This document shows positions 18,371-26,912 of a stretch of DNA of 50,047 nucleotides, in pieces. The DNA is taken from positions 1 through 50,047 of the forward strand of contig JAJDEH010000202.1 of assembly GCA_029259935.1 (NCBI GenBank), given 5' to 3'. The notes beneath the pieces were generated by a model that was given only the letters and a program-made list of their open reading frames with translations, did no database searches and was not told the origin of the DNA. The stretch is from Planctomycetota bacterium (GTDB lineage Bacteria > Planctomycetota > Planctomycetia > Pirellulales > Pirellulaceae). Every line of letters begins with the position of its first letter. Within the stretch, counting starts at the first letter, position 1. Both the position numbers and the translations under genes were made by a program.

Positions 18371-21160
18371 ATGAATCGCCTGAGCATCTTCATTTTGTGC
18401 CTAAGTTGGATCTGCGCGGATTCCGGCGCGCTGGCCGAAGACTCCAAGCAGGCGACATTTTCGGCGGAGCAAATCGAATTCTTCGAACGCAAAGTGCGGC
18501 CAGTTTTGCTCGACCGCTGCCTGCAGTGCCACGGGCCCGAAGAACAGGAAGTAGGCTTGCGCCTCGATTCTCGTGAAGCAGTGACGCGTGGCAGCATCGA
18601 CCGGCCCGTGGTGAATCTACAACGTCCTGGCGACAGCCTGCTGATCCAGGCTATTCGCTATGACAGCGATTTGCAGATGCCGCCCACCAAGCGGTTGGCC
18701 GACGACGAGGTCGCCGCGCTGGTTCGCTGGGTTGAGATGGGTTTGCCTTGGCCCGCGGGCGAGCCCGTGTTGACGGACAAATCGAGCGATGCCTGGAAAC
18801 AACATTGGGCCTTTCAGCCGGTGTCCCGTCCGCCATTGCCGACAGCGCAACGTCAAGACTGGCCACAATCCAGCATCGATCGATTCGTGTTGGCCAAGTT
18901 GGATGATGCCAAGCTCGCTTCCTCCGCGCCCGTCGAACGCCGGGCGTTACTGAGGCGACTCACGTTTGACTTGACCGGTTTGCCGCCGACGGCCGATCAA
19001 ATTGGCGAACTGATGTCGGATTCGTCGCCCGATGCTTTCGAACGTCTGGTCGACCGGCTGCTGGCTTCGCCCCGTTATGGTGAACGATGGGGACGGCACT
19101 GGCTCGATATCGCCCGCTACGCCGATAACAAAGGCTACACGTTTTTCGGCGAAAAGAAATTTCCGTGGTCGTACACCTATCGCGACTATGTCGTCCAGGC
19201 TTTCAACGAAGATTTGCCCTACGATCAGTTTCTGCTGCAGCAGTTAGCAGCCGATCAACTCGACCTCGGCGGCGACCCGCGACCCTTGGCCGCGATGGGT
19301 TTTCTGACCATCGGCGGTCAATTCATGGACAACACGCACGACATCATCGACGATCGCATTGACGTGGTCTGTCGCGGTTTGATGGCTTTGACCGTTACCT
19401 GTGCACGGTGTCACGACCATAAGTACGATCCGATTCCGCAGGCGGATTATTATTCGCTTTACGGAGTCTTTCGCAGCGGTTATCAGCCGGTCGTTCCGCC
19501 GCTGGCCACGAAGCCGCCCGCGACCGGCGAGTATCGCAAGTTCGCGGCGGAGATGGAGTCTCGCGAAAAGAAACTCATCGATTTCGTGACGCAAAAGCAT
19601 CGTGAGTTGGTCGACGGCGCGCGAATGCGAGTCGCTGAATATTTGGGCGCGGTCCACGATCGCAAGGGCCAGCCGCCCACCGACGACTTTATGTTGCTCA
19701 CCGATAAAGGGGCGCTGAACCCTGGGATGGTTTTGCGCTGGCAAGTTTATTTGGAGCAGCACGCGGCCGATCATCCGGTTTGGGCGCCTTGGCATGCGTT
19801 TGCCAATCTTTCCGAAGAACAATTTTCGCAACAATCGCCGGATGTCCTGCGGAAATTGTTGAACAACGGCAAGCAGTCGATTAATTCGATGGTGGCCGCT
19901 TCGCTGGTCAGCCCGCCGAATTCCATCGACGATTTGGCGCGCCGCTATGGCGAACTGTTCAAGAGCATCGAAAGCGAGTGGCAGCAGTTCATCAAGGATG
20001 CGGAGTCCGCCGGACTCGCGACGCCCCAGCGGATGGCTGATTCCCACGAAGAACAGCTTCGACAAGAGTTGTACGGCCCCGGCGCGCCGCCGAATGTGCC
20101 CGTCATTTTGGGTTGGGGATTTTTGACACTCTTTCCCGACCGTCCCACTCAGGCGGAATACAAGAAGCATTTGAAGGACGTGCAAGATTGGATGGCGAAA
20201 GCGCCCGACGCGCCGCCGCGAGCCATGGTCTTGCTCGACAGCGATAGCCCGCACGATCCACGGATCTTTTTACGCGGTAACGCGAGCCGTCTCGGTGATG
20301 CGGTTCCCCGGCAATTCATTGGCTTCCTGCAAGCCAAAAAAATTCCCATCGAAAACGGCAGCGGACGGTTGGAGATGGCTCGCGAAATCGCCGACGCTAG
20401 GAATCCGCTGACGGCGCGGGTGCTTGTGAACCGCGTATGGATGTATCACTTTGGCCAAGGCCTGGTGAGCACGCCTAGCGACTTCGGCTTGCGCAGCGAT
20501 CCGCCTTCGCATCCGCTGCTGTTGGATCATCTGGCCAGCGAGTTCACGAGCGGCGGTTGGTCGATCAAACAGTTGCATCGAAAAATTCTCACGGCTTCGG
20601 TCTACCGGCAGGAAAGTCACGATCGTCCAAGCTGCGCCGCCGTCGATCCGGAAAATCGGCTGTTGTGGAAGATGAACCGCCGTCGCTTGGATTTTGAATC
20701 GTTGCGAGATTCGCTGCTGGCCGTTGGCCACTGCTCGGATCATCAAGTGGGCGGGCCGCCGTCGGATATATTCTCCACCAAGCTGAATTCTCGCCGCACG
20801 ATCTATGGATTCGTCGACCGCATGGATGTGCAGCCGGTTTTGACGACATTCGGATTTCCCAATCCGGTTGCCACGAGTGCGAAGCGGGAAGCAACGACGG
20901 TGCCGCCCCAAGCACTGTACTGGATGAATCACAGTTTTCTGACCGAGGTAGCGAAACGCATCAGCACCCGTGCCGACATCAAGCAACTTGGACCGGAACA
21001 GCGAATCGCCGGACTTTATGGCCTGTTGTTTGGCCGAACTCCCACGGATGACGAACGGCTGTTCGCCAACAATTATCTAGGCAGCAATCCGACGACGGAA
21101 CAACAGGTGAGCTACATTCACGCCTTGCTGATGACCAACGAATTCGTTTTCGTGGACTAA
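18371..21160 (+). CDS. PSD1 cytochrome c / DUF1549 / DUF1553 protein
   Basis: 929 residues with a signal peptide (MNRLSIFILCLSWICADSGA, cut near residue 22), so exported. A planctomycete cytochrome C domain follows, with CLQCH (C50, C53, H54) and a likely axial methionine in LQMPPTKR. The DUF1549 domain comes next (RLTFDLTGLPPTADQI, RYGERWGRHWLDIARYAD) and contains a second CxxCH, CARCHDHKYDPI (C344-H348). The DUF1553 domain closes the protein (NPLTARVLVNRVWMYHFGQGL, then TVPPQALYWMN). These proteins are very numerous in planctomycetes and nearly always precede a DUF1501 gene, as here with a two-base gap; a redox role in extracellular carbohydrate breakdown has been proposed but not shown. 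An upstream in-frame ATG at 18209 is rejected because it would bury the signal peptide. Confidence 0.93.
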   Translation: MNRLSIFILCLSWICADSGALAEDSKQATFSAEQIEFFERKVRPVLLDRCLQCHGPEEQEVGLRLDSREAVTRGSIDRPVVNLQRPGDSLLIQAIRYDSDLQMPPTKRLADDEVAALVRWVEMGLPWPAGEPVLTDKSSDAWKQHWAFQPVSRPPLPTAQRQDWPQSSIDRFVLAKLDDAKLASSAPVERRALLRRLTFDLTGLPPTADQIGELMSDSSPDAFERLVDRLLASPRYGERWGRHWLDIARYADNKGYTFFGEKKFPWSYTYRDYVVQAFNEDLPYDQFLLQQLAADQLDLGGDPRPLAAMGFLTIGGQFMDNTHDIIDDRIDVVCRGLMALTVTCARCHDHKYDPIPQADYYSLYGVFRSGYQPVVPPLATKPPATGEYRKFAAEMESREKKLIDFVTQKHRELVDGARMRVAEYLGAVHDRKGQPPTDDFMLLTDKGALNPGMVLRWQVYLEQHAADHPVWAPWHAFANLSEEQFSQQSPDVLRKLLNNGKQSINSMVAASLVSPPNSIDDLARRYGELFKSIESEWQQFIKDAESAGLATPQRMADSHEEQLRQELYGPGAPPNVPVILGWGFLTLFPDRPTQAEYKKHLKDVQDWMAKAPDAPPRAMVLLDSDSPHDPRIFLRGNASRLGDAVPRQFIGFLQAKKIPIENGSGRLEMAREIADARNPLTARVLVNRVWMYHFGQGLVSTPSDFGLRSDPPSHPLLLDHLASEFTSGGWSIKQLHRKILTASVYRQESHDRPSCAAVDPENRLLWKMNRRRLDFESLRDSLLAVGHCSDHQVGGPPSDIFSTKLNSRRTIYGFVDRMDVQPVLTTFGFPNPVATSAKREATTVPPQALYWMNHSFLTEVAKRISTRADIKQLGPEQRIAGLYGLLFGRTPTDDERLFANNYLGSNPTTEQQVSYIHALLMTNEFVFVD

Positions 21161-21162
21161 AG

Positions 21163-22596
21163 ATGATGAGTTCTCACTTGGAAAATCAAATGCCGCCGCC
21201 GCTCACCCGTCGCGAGCTTTTACATCGATGCGGCATGGGAATGGGAGTTGTCGGGCTGGCCGGGCTGCTAAGCGACGACGTAGCGGCGGATTCACCGGCA
21301 AGTCAAGCCGGTAGCAACCCTATCGCGCCGAGATCGCCGCATTTCGCGCCGCGCGCCAAGCATGTGATCCACTTGTTCATGAACGGGGGTCCGTCGCATG
21401 TCGATACGTTTGATCCCAAGCCGCTGCTGAAGAAGTATCACGGCCAACCCTTACCGATGAAGAACTTTCGCACCGAGCGGAGGACGGCGGGTGCGTTCGG
21501 CTCGCCGTTTCGTTTTAGCCGCTATGGTGAATCGGGAATCGAAGTTAGCGAACTGTTTGCCAAGACCGCCGCGCATATCGACGACATGGCCATCATCCGC
21601 TCGATGTACGCGGAAGTGCCCAATCATGAACCGTCGCTAATGTTGATGAATTGCGGTGACGGCCGGCTTCCACGGCCTAGCATGGGAGCTTGGATCACTT
21701 ACGGCCTGGGTTCAGAGAATCAAAATCTGCCGGGATTCATCGCCATGTGTCCCGGCGGCTATCCGATCGTGTCGACGCGCAATTGGCGATCCGCGTTTTT
21801 GCCAGGTGCCTTTCAAGGCACGTATGTCGACACCAAGCAGACCACCATCGACAAGCTGATCGCCAACATTCGCAACAGCCGCCTCAGTGCCGGCGAGCAG
21901 CGCAAGCAGCTCGACCTGGTTCGGCAACTGAACGAAAAGCACCTCGAAAATCGGCAACAGGATAAAGAACTGAACGCCCGGTTGCAAACATTCGAATTAG
22001 CTTTCCGCATGCAGACCGAAGCGACCGACGCCTTCGACATCAACAAAGAAACGCAAGCGACTCGCACGGCCTATGGAGAATCGACGCACGGCCGGCAACT
22101 GCTTATCACTCGGCGGCTTATCGAGCGGGGCGTGCGGTTTGTGCAAGTCTGGAGCGGCAATGGACAGCCGTGGGACAACCATAACAACCTCGAGGCGCAG
22201 CATCGCAATCTTGCCGGCCAATGGGATCAGCCAATCGCGGCCTTGATGACGGACCTGAAACAGCGCGGGATGTTTGACGAAACGCTGATTCTGTGGGGAG
22301 GCGAATTTGGCCGCACTCCGGTCGCCGAACTACCGGCGCTCAACGGACGAGATCACAACCACTATGGGTTTACTTGCTGGCTGGCTGGGGGCGGCGTCCG
22401 AGGCGGAACGGTCCACGGAGCGACCGACGAATTCGGCTTTCGCGCCCGGAAGGATCCTGTCCACGTCCACGACCTGCATGCCACCATGCTGCACCTGCTG
22501 GGCCTGGACCACCAGCGGCTAACTTATCGCTATGCCGGCCGCGATTTTCGCCTCACGGACGTTCACGGCAACGTAATTCGCGAACTGCTTGGGTAG
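21163..22596 (+). CDS. DUF1501 (sulfatase/phosphatase-like) protein
   Basis: 477 residues. The N-terminus TRRELLHRCGMGMGVVGLAGLLS has a twin-arginine followed by a hydrophobic stretch, so Tat export of a folded protein is likely. The body matches DUF1501, a member of the alkaline-phosphatase/sulfatase fold: HLFMNGGPSHVDTFDPK near the start, IIRSMYAEVPNHEPS, QPWDNHNN and LWGGEFGRTP near the end, then a C-terminal HVHDLHATMLHLLGLD. The family lacks a proven substrate. It starts two bases after the PSD1/DUF1549 gene and is surely co-transcribed with it; the pair probably works together outside the cytoplasm. The start could also be the second ATG at 21166. Confidence 0.93.
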   Translation: MMSSHLENQMPPPLTRRELLHRCGMGMGVVGLAGLLSDDVAADSPASQAGSNPIAPRSPHFAPRAKHVIHLFMNGGPSHVDTFDPKPLLKKYHGQPLPMKNFRTERRTAGAFGSPFRFSRYGESGIEVSELFAKTAAHIDDMAIIRSMYAEVPNHEPSLMLMNCGDGRLPRPSMGAWITYGLGSENQNLPGFIAMCPGGYPIVSTRNWRSAFLPGAFQGTYVDTKQTTIDKLIANIRNSRLSAGEQRKQLDLVRQLNEKHLENRQQDKELNARLQTFELAFRMQTEATDAFDINKETQATRTAYGESTHGRQLLITRRLIERGVRFVQVWSGNGQPWDNHNNLEAQHRNLAGQWDQPIAALMTDLKQRGMFDETLILWGGEFGRTPVAELPALNGRDHNHYGFTCWLAGGGVRGGTVHGATDEFGFRARKDPVHVHDLHATMLHLLGLDHQRLTYRYAGRDFRLTDVHGNVIRELLG

Positions 22597-22685
22597 TGAC
22601 CCACGGTCGGGCCCATGGGCAGGCCTTGCCGAGTCCGTACACGCAGTCGCCGGCAGCTACCTTCAAAGGCGTGATTTTTATTTGC

Positions 22686-22731
22686 TTGACATTATGTACA
22701 TTTGTGGATAAAAACTAATGACACTTGTACA
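22686..22731 (+). promoter_or_regulatory. Promoter-like site with two TGTACA palindromes before the second blaI gene
   Basis: TTGACA at 22686-22691 is followed after 17 bases by a weak -10 (TAAAAA, 22709-22714). Two TGTACA palindromes lie at 22695-22700 (extended to ATGTACAT) and 22726-22731, 31 bases centre to centre, one in the spacer and one between -10 and the start codon. TACA/TGTA half-sites are characteristic of BlaI/MecI operators, so these are probable binding sites for the repressor encoded just downstream. Confidence 0.6.
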
Positions 22732-22748
22732 CATGCAAGAAAGAGACC

Positions 22749-23147
22749 ATGGCACCACGGCCCGCACTTTCCAAGAGTGAACTGCAAGTTGCCAAGATCA
22801 TTTGGCAGCTCGGCAAGGCAAATGTGGGCGAAATCTACCGCTCGGTCTCGGAGGTCCTCGATGTCGATTACACGACGGTCCAAACCTATATCCGGCGGCT
22901 TGAATTGAAGGGCTATGTCCGGGCAACCCGAACCGGGCGCAATAAAGTCTACAGCCCGAAGGTGCGTCCACGACAAGTGATCAAGGAAACCGTGGACGAT
23001 TTGATGGAACGGCTCTTCGACGGAGAAATGATTCCATTGATGAGGCATTTGATTCACGATCGTGATATTCAGCCTGAACAGATTCAGGAACTGCGGCAAA
23101 TGCTGAGCGAATTCGAGGCGGAAGAAAATGGAACTGACGACGACTAA
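22749..23147 (+). CDS. BlaI/MecI/CopY-family transcriptional repressor (second copy)
   Basis: 132 residues from ATG 22749. The winged helix is clear: LSKSELQVAKIIWQLGKANVGEIY, DYTTVQTYIRRLELKGYV and the wing GRNKVYSP; the rest is the dimerisation bundle ending in an acidic tail. It differs strongly in sequence from the BlaI at 12218, so the two should recognise different operators. A weak AGAAAGAG precedes the start; the TTG at 22725 is inside the second TGTACA palindrome and is rejected. The 3' end overlaps the M56 gene by 20 bases, which suggests translational coupling. Two TGTACA palindromes at the promoter point to autoregulation. Confidence 0.92.
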   Translation: MAPRPALSKSELQVAKIIWQLGKANVGEIYRSVSEVLDVDYTTVQTYIRRLELKGYVRATRTGRNKVYSPKVRPRQVIKETVDDLMERLFDGEMIPLMRHLIHDRDIQPEQIQELRQMLSEFEAEENGTDDD

Positions 23148-25059
23148 TATTGTTCACCTATGCTGGTCGCAGTGTTGGCAACTCACGGCGCTGATTGCGC
23201 TGGTCGGGTTGCTGGGAGCGACCGTTCTTCGGCAACGGCCTTACTTGCTGCACTTGCTGTGGATTCTTGTCTTTGTGAAGAGCTTGACGTTGCCGCTGTG
23301 GAGCAGTCCCACAAGCGTGTTCAGTTGGCTGCAATCACGGCCACCGGTCAGTCAGCATGTCGATTATGGTTACTTGGCACCCGCCCCATCGCCGACATCC
23401 GCCAGCCTGGAGAGCGAACCCTCCGATGTCGTGCCAGCGAGCCATCCAGAACTAGACCAACCTGTCGTTCCCGCGCTAAATATTTGGATCTTTTTGGGTG
23501 GAATCTGGGCGCTAGGCGTCGTCGTACTTTTTGGGCTCGCGATGCGGCGTTGGGTCGAAGTGTATCGCTTGCTGAAACAGAGTCGGGCGGCCCATCCCGA
23601 ACTGGAACGAGCCGCGCGCCAATTGACGAAACAGCTTCAAATGACCTCTCGTGTTCGCGTCCTCGTGTCCGAGGCCAACCTGGGCCCCATGGTGTTTGGC
23701 TCGTACCGACCTGTTTTGATCTTGCCCGACGCGTTAATCGCGGAAAAGTCACCGCGCGAACTGCGGCCCATCCTGGCTCACGAACTGCTTCACGCCCGAC
23801 GCGGAGATACGACTTTTGGTGCTTTACAGTTTATCGCGCAAGTCTTGTGGTGGTTCCATCCGCTTGTCTGGTGGGCGGTGCGGCAGGCGAATCGCACCAG
23901 CGAACGCTGTTGCGATGAAGCCGCCATCGCAAACCTAAATTGCAAGCCGGGCGAGTATGCCCGCTGCCTGCTGGACGCTTTGGAACTGCGCGCTCGCCTT
24001 TCAGCCGCGCCAGCGCTTCCGGGAATCCGTCCCGTCGACATTACTACTCATCGCGTGGAGAACATTATGAAGAACAACAACCGATTTCAGTCCGCGACAC
24101 CTCGTTACTACTGGATCTTGGCGGTCATTTTGGCCCTGATCGTCCTTCCGGGAGGTGGGTTGCTGGTCAACGCCTGGCAAGGCGCAAGCGCCGCCGCGCC
24201 GGCCGACCCAACACAGTCCCTCAAGCAGGAGGCAGAGCAAGCCGCGGCCAGCATGGACTGGAAATTGGCCGCCGAAAAGTTTCAGGCGGTCATTGATGAA
24301 AACGAAAGTGACGGCCGCGCCTGGTTCATGCTGGGCTATTGCTTGCACGCCGACGGAAAACTGGATGAGGCAATTGTCGCGCACAAGCGGGCGGCAACGT
24401 TTCCCGGGGCGAAACGCGTCGCGCTGTACAATCTCGCCTGCGCTTATGCATTGAAGGGCAAACGCGAGGCTGTGATCCAAGCGCTGCAAGGAGCCGTGGA
24501 TGCCGGCTTTATCGCCCGCGAGCCGATCGTCGAGGACAGCGATTTTGACGCGTTAAGAGATGATCCGGAGTTTCTCAAATTGGCGGAAGCCGCGAAACCG
24601 CCCGGCCAGCGGGAAGTCTATCGGCAGTTCGACTTTTGGGTCGGCACCTGGGATGTCTTTGGCCGTAGCGGCCAGCAAGTCGGAACGAACGTGATCACCA
24701 AGAACGAAAAAGGGTTTTTGCTCACCGAAAAGTGGACCAACACCGGGGGCAGCACGGGCACGAGCATCAACTACTATGACCCCAGCGAAAAGATGTGGAA
24801 GCAGACATGGGTCGATGCCGGCGGCAATGTCGTGCAATACGGGGGTGGCTTCAAGGACGGCAAAATGTCACTTGAGGGCCGCTTGACCAAACCCAACGGA
24901 GAAGTGATTTGGAGCCGCGTTTCCTACTCGCTGAACAAGGACGGAAGCGTCCGGCAACTGATCGAACACTCAAAGGACGAGGGGCAAACGTGGAACACTT
25001 ACTTCGACGGTAAGTATGTTCGCCGTGCAAAGGCGGCCAGTGCAGGTAGTGAAGTCTGA
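23128..25059 (+). CDS. BlaR1-like M56 metalloprotease fused to TPR and DUF1579-like domains
   Basis: 643 residues. Residues 1-350 are an M56 peptidase: membrane helices at about 16-33, 40-58, 118-138 and 327-347, the zinc motif HELLH (218-222) and ERCCD (259-263) with the third-ligand glutamate E259. After the last helix come TPR-like repeats (about 362-490: WKLAAEKFQAVIDEN, AWFMLGYCLHADGKLDEAI, LYNLACAYALKGKREAV). The C-terminal domain (about 498-640) begins FDFWVGTWDVFG and continues as beta strands, resembling DUF1579 lipocalin-like proteins. By analogy with BlaR1, the outer part senses a signal and the protease relieves BlaI repression. No penicillin-binding domain is present, so this is not a beta-lactam sensor of the usual kind. 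It overlaps the BlaI gene by 20 bases. Confidence 0.9.
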   Translation: MELTTTNIVHLCWSQCWQLTALIALVGLLGATVLRQRPYLLHLLWILVFVKSLTLPLWSSPTSVFSWLQSRPPVSQHVDYGYLAPAPSPTSASLESEPSDVVPASHPELDQPVVPALNIWIFLGGIWALGVVVLFGLAMRRWVEVYRLLKQSRAAHPELERAARQLTKQLQMTSRVRVLVSEANLGPMVFGSYRPVLILPDALIAEKSPRELRPILAHELLHARRGDTTFGALQFIAQVLWWFHPLVWWAVRQANRTSERCCDEAAIANLNCKPGEYARCLLDALELRARLSAAPALPGIRPVDITTHRVENIMKNNNRFQSATPRYYWILAVILALIVLPGGGLLVNAWQGASAAAPADPTQSLKQEAEQAAASMDWKLAAEKFQAVIDENESDGRAWFMLGYCLHADGKLDEAIVAHKRAATFPGAKRVALYNLACAYALKGKREAVIQALQGAVDAGFIAREPIVEDSDFDALRDDPEFLKLAEAAKPPGQREVYRQFDFWVGTWDVFGRSGQQVGTNVITKNEKGFLLTEKWTNTGGSTGTSINYYDPSEKMWKQTWVDAGGNVVQYGGGFKDGKMSLEGRLTKPNGEVIWSRVSYSLNKDGSVRQLIEHSKDEGQTWNTYFDGKYVRRAKAASAGSEV

Positions 25060-25151
25060 CGCCTCGCATAAAGCGGCGCGGTGCCAGCCGCCCGGTGGTT
25101 CCCGCATTTAACGTCCAGTTGTCGGACGGCGAGTGCCGTTCCGCTACGTTT

Positions 25152-25493
25152 TCATCCGCCTGTGTTCTGTTTCAGCATCTGCTCAACGGCGTCACGGCCA
25201 GACATTCCCGTCTGAATACCAAACTGGGCGGCTTTGGCGGTCACGCCGACGATCTTTGCATCGAACAAATCTTCAGGCTCAACCAACGGATTTTCGGGCG
25301 TTCCCTTGGCAATCGCAAGCGCCTGCCCGAATTCTTCCGCGGTGGCCAGATCATAAATGCCGCAACCGACAATGCCGTTTTCGGTCAAGATCGAACAATA
25401 TTGTCCGCCCACCCAGCGCTGGCTGGTTCCAATCGCTATTCCGTGGTCGAACTGAAGCTCTCTGCGATCGGATTTTGGTAGGCCTTGGCTCAT
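25152..25493 (-). CDS. DUF1805 family protein
   Basis: 113 residues, cytoplasmic. The sequence QYCSILTENGIVGCGIYDL followed by NPLVEPEDLFDAKIVGVTAKA and GIQTGMSGRDAVEQM matches DUF1805 (YunC-like), a small alpha/beta family of unknown biochemical role, often about 90-110 residues. The C-terminal FDAKIVGVTAKAAQFGI is its most conserved part. The start at 25493 is supported by GGGAGAGA seven bases upstream. It lies alone on the minus strand, converging with the second M56 gene. Confidence 0.82.
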   Translation of the reverse strand: MSQGLPKSDRRELQFDHGIAIGTSQRWVGGQYCSILTENGIVGCGIYDLATAEEFGQALAIAKGTPENPLVEPEDLFDAKIVGVTAKAAQFGIQTGMSGRDAVEQMLKQNTGG

Positions 25494-25572
25494 TGGTTCT
25501 CTCCCTGGACATCTTGTCAGCGCGATACCGAAAGCCTACCACAATCCGGAATTGAAAGTCCCATCGCGCGGA

Positions 25573-26298
25573 TTAATAGCCTAGCGGTCCGGTTTCGTCC
25601 ACGGCCTCCAACTGTTCGTCGCGAAGCCTTAGCTTCTTCTTCTCTTGTTTTTTCCAGGTTGTCATTTCGCGAACCATTTCCCACTTCAGCGGCGGGTCGA
25701 CCGCGAATTGCTTAAGTACCCTTTTCAAGTTTTTGAAGTCGTGGTCCCCGGGTTGCATCCAGGCGTCGTAACCTTCGGGGTCGAGGAACAAGGGTTGCCG
25801 GTGGTGCCCGTGCTCCATAATGTATTCGCCCGCGGGACGCATGATCATCGACATCGTGTTGAGCGGTTCGCCGCGGTTCGGTCCGCGCCACACTTCGTAG
25901 ATCGCGGCGACACCAAGCAGCCCTCCTTCCATTGGCTCGAAGTGAACCTCTTTCCCGGCGGTTTCTCCCCAGTAACACGGTTCGCGGAATCGGGACAACG
26001 GCACCACGCAGCGCCGTTTCCGAAACGGCCCGGCAAAGATCTTCTTTGTTTCGACGTCTTCAATCCGGCAGTTATTGGTCGAGTACTTGGTTTTCCGCTC
26101 CTTGGACCAGGCGGGCGTGAGCGAAAATTGCATCGGCTGGAGCTCACGCCGGCCATCTTCGTTCAGCAGTAGCCCGGGCGCGGGCTCATCATTGAAGTTG
26201 GTGATTTCGCCTTCCCAGGTGAACGGCAACGGCAACTGGGCATCCAAGGCCATTGCCAAGCCAGCGGCGTCGGTGTCGACTTCAAATCGGTTACACAT
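25573..26298 (-). CDS. SRAP family protein (HMCES/YedK-like), abasic-site DNA-protein crosslinker
   Basis: 241 residues. The family forms a stable crosslink between the N-terminal cysteine and abasic sites in single-stranded DNA, shielding them. The key residue C2 is present (MCNRFEV), with STNNCRIEDV in place of the usual NARAE strand, RRCVVPLSRFREPCYW matching RCxxPxxGFYEW with the catalytic glutamate kept, and EHGHHRQPLFLDP matching the HxRMP motif. The C-terminal 40 residues (KWEMVREMTTWKKQEKKKLRLRDE) are highly charged. The departures at NCRIED and HHRQP make it a divergent member; I am sure of the family, less so of full activity. A small gene ends seven bases upstream on the same strand, so the two may be one transcript. 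Confidence 0.88.
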   Translation of the reverse strand: MCNRFEVDTDAAGLAMALDAQLPLPFTWEGEITNFNDEPAPGLLLNEDGRRELQPMQFSLTPAWSKERKTKYSTNNCRIEDVETKKIFAGPFRKRRCVVPLSRFREPCYWGETAGKEVHFEPMEGGLLGVAAIYEVWRGPNRGEPLNTMSMIMRPAGEYIMEHGHHRQPLFLDPEGYDAWMQPGDHDFKNLKRVLKQFAVDPPLKWEMVREMTTWKKQEKKKLRLRDEQLEAVDETGPLGY

Positions 26299-26305
26299 GC
26301 TGGCG

Positions 26306-26518
26306 TTAACTTGAGGTCGGCTCGACCCGCCGTACGGCGCAACTGGGCGCGTAGATGTACCAGTTCTCGTGCTGAAACACCAAGTACTCGCCTTCGGACT
26401 TCAGCAGCAGATCGAAATGCAAAGCGCGGCGCAGGGTATGCGGTTTCCACTTCATTCGGCCGCGCGCCGCGACTTCAGCCACCGCGACACGGGTGCCCTT
26501 TGGCGCGAGATACTGCAT
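26306..26518 (-). CDS. Small hypothetical protein
   Basis: 70 residues (MQYLAPKGTRVAVAEV to VRRVEPTSS), basic in the first half and rich in aromatics in the second (YLVFQHENWYIYAPS). A GGGGTG lies close before ATG 26518. It ends seven bases before the SRAP gene on the same strand and probably shares its transcript. No family is recognised. The normal amino-acid mix and the tight fit between neighbours argue that it is real. Confidence 0.55.
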   Translation of the reverse strand: MQYLAPKGTRVAVAEVAARGRMKWKPHTLRRALHFDLLLKSEGEYLVFQHENWYIYAPSCAVRRVEPTSS

Positions 26519-26530
26519 ACCATTTCACCC

Positions 26531-26752
26531 CTACGACGGTGTATCGTGCTTCTCGACATAGGCTCGCGCGCGATCATAATCCTCGGCACGCACAAGCAGC
26601 TTAATTTCCATAATGCCGACGCCGGTCAAACCGGCTTGGTGTTCGCCGTCGATCTCACATTTGATGCCTTCGGCTTGGATGGCGTTGCGAAGGATTTCAG
26701 CGGTATTGGCGTCGCTGGTCGAATAGACAACCGTTAGTTCATTTGGATCCAT
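26531..26752 (-). CDS. DUF2007-like small protein
   Basis: 73 residues from ATG 26752: MDPNELTVVYSTSDANTAEI, then LRNAIQAEGIKCEIDGEHQAG and a final IKLLVRAEDYDRARAYVEKH. This is the ferredoxin-like pattern of DUF2007 (putative signal-transducing protein), in which a small domain reads 'vyst.d...ae.l...L...gI...v....' and ends with 'v...d...A...l'. No catalytic residues are known. A weak AGGA lies about ten bases upstream of the start; a longer frame to 26923 is rejected as its N-terminus looks non-coding. It heads a run of minus-strand small genes ending with the SRAP gene, twelve bases before the next. Confidence 0.75.
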   Translation of the reverse strand: MDPNELTVVYSTSDANTAEILRNAIQAEGIKCEIDGEHQAGLTGVGIMEIKLLVRAEDYDRARAYVEKHDTPS

Positions 26753-26912
26753 TGCTTCGATTCCTAGAAGGAGGCCGTGCCTCGGACCGGTGCGAGTTTC
26801 CGATTGGGCCAAATTGCCCGCCGTTTCAACGGCACCTCGCTCACCTACGATTATTGCAGGAGCGAGCCCATCAGGGAAGGAACGCGATTGGCACGGTGGC
26901 CTCGGTCGGCGT

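Noticed and set aside
19244..20254. 336-residue open frame on the minus strand
   Set aside because: It lies wholly inside the PSD1/DUF1549 gene, in antisense, with Arg/His-rich composition and no recognisable domain.
12218..25059. Beta-lactam resistance operons (blaI-blaR1)
   Set aside because: Both M56 proteins lack the penicillin-binding sensor domain and no beta-lactamase gene is near, so a resistance function is not supported.
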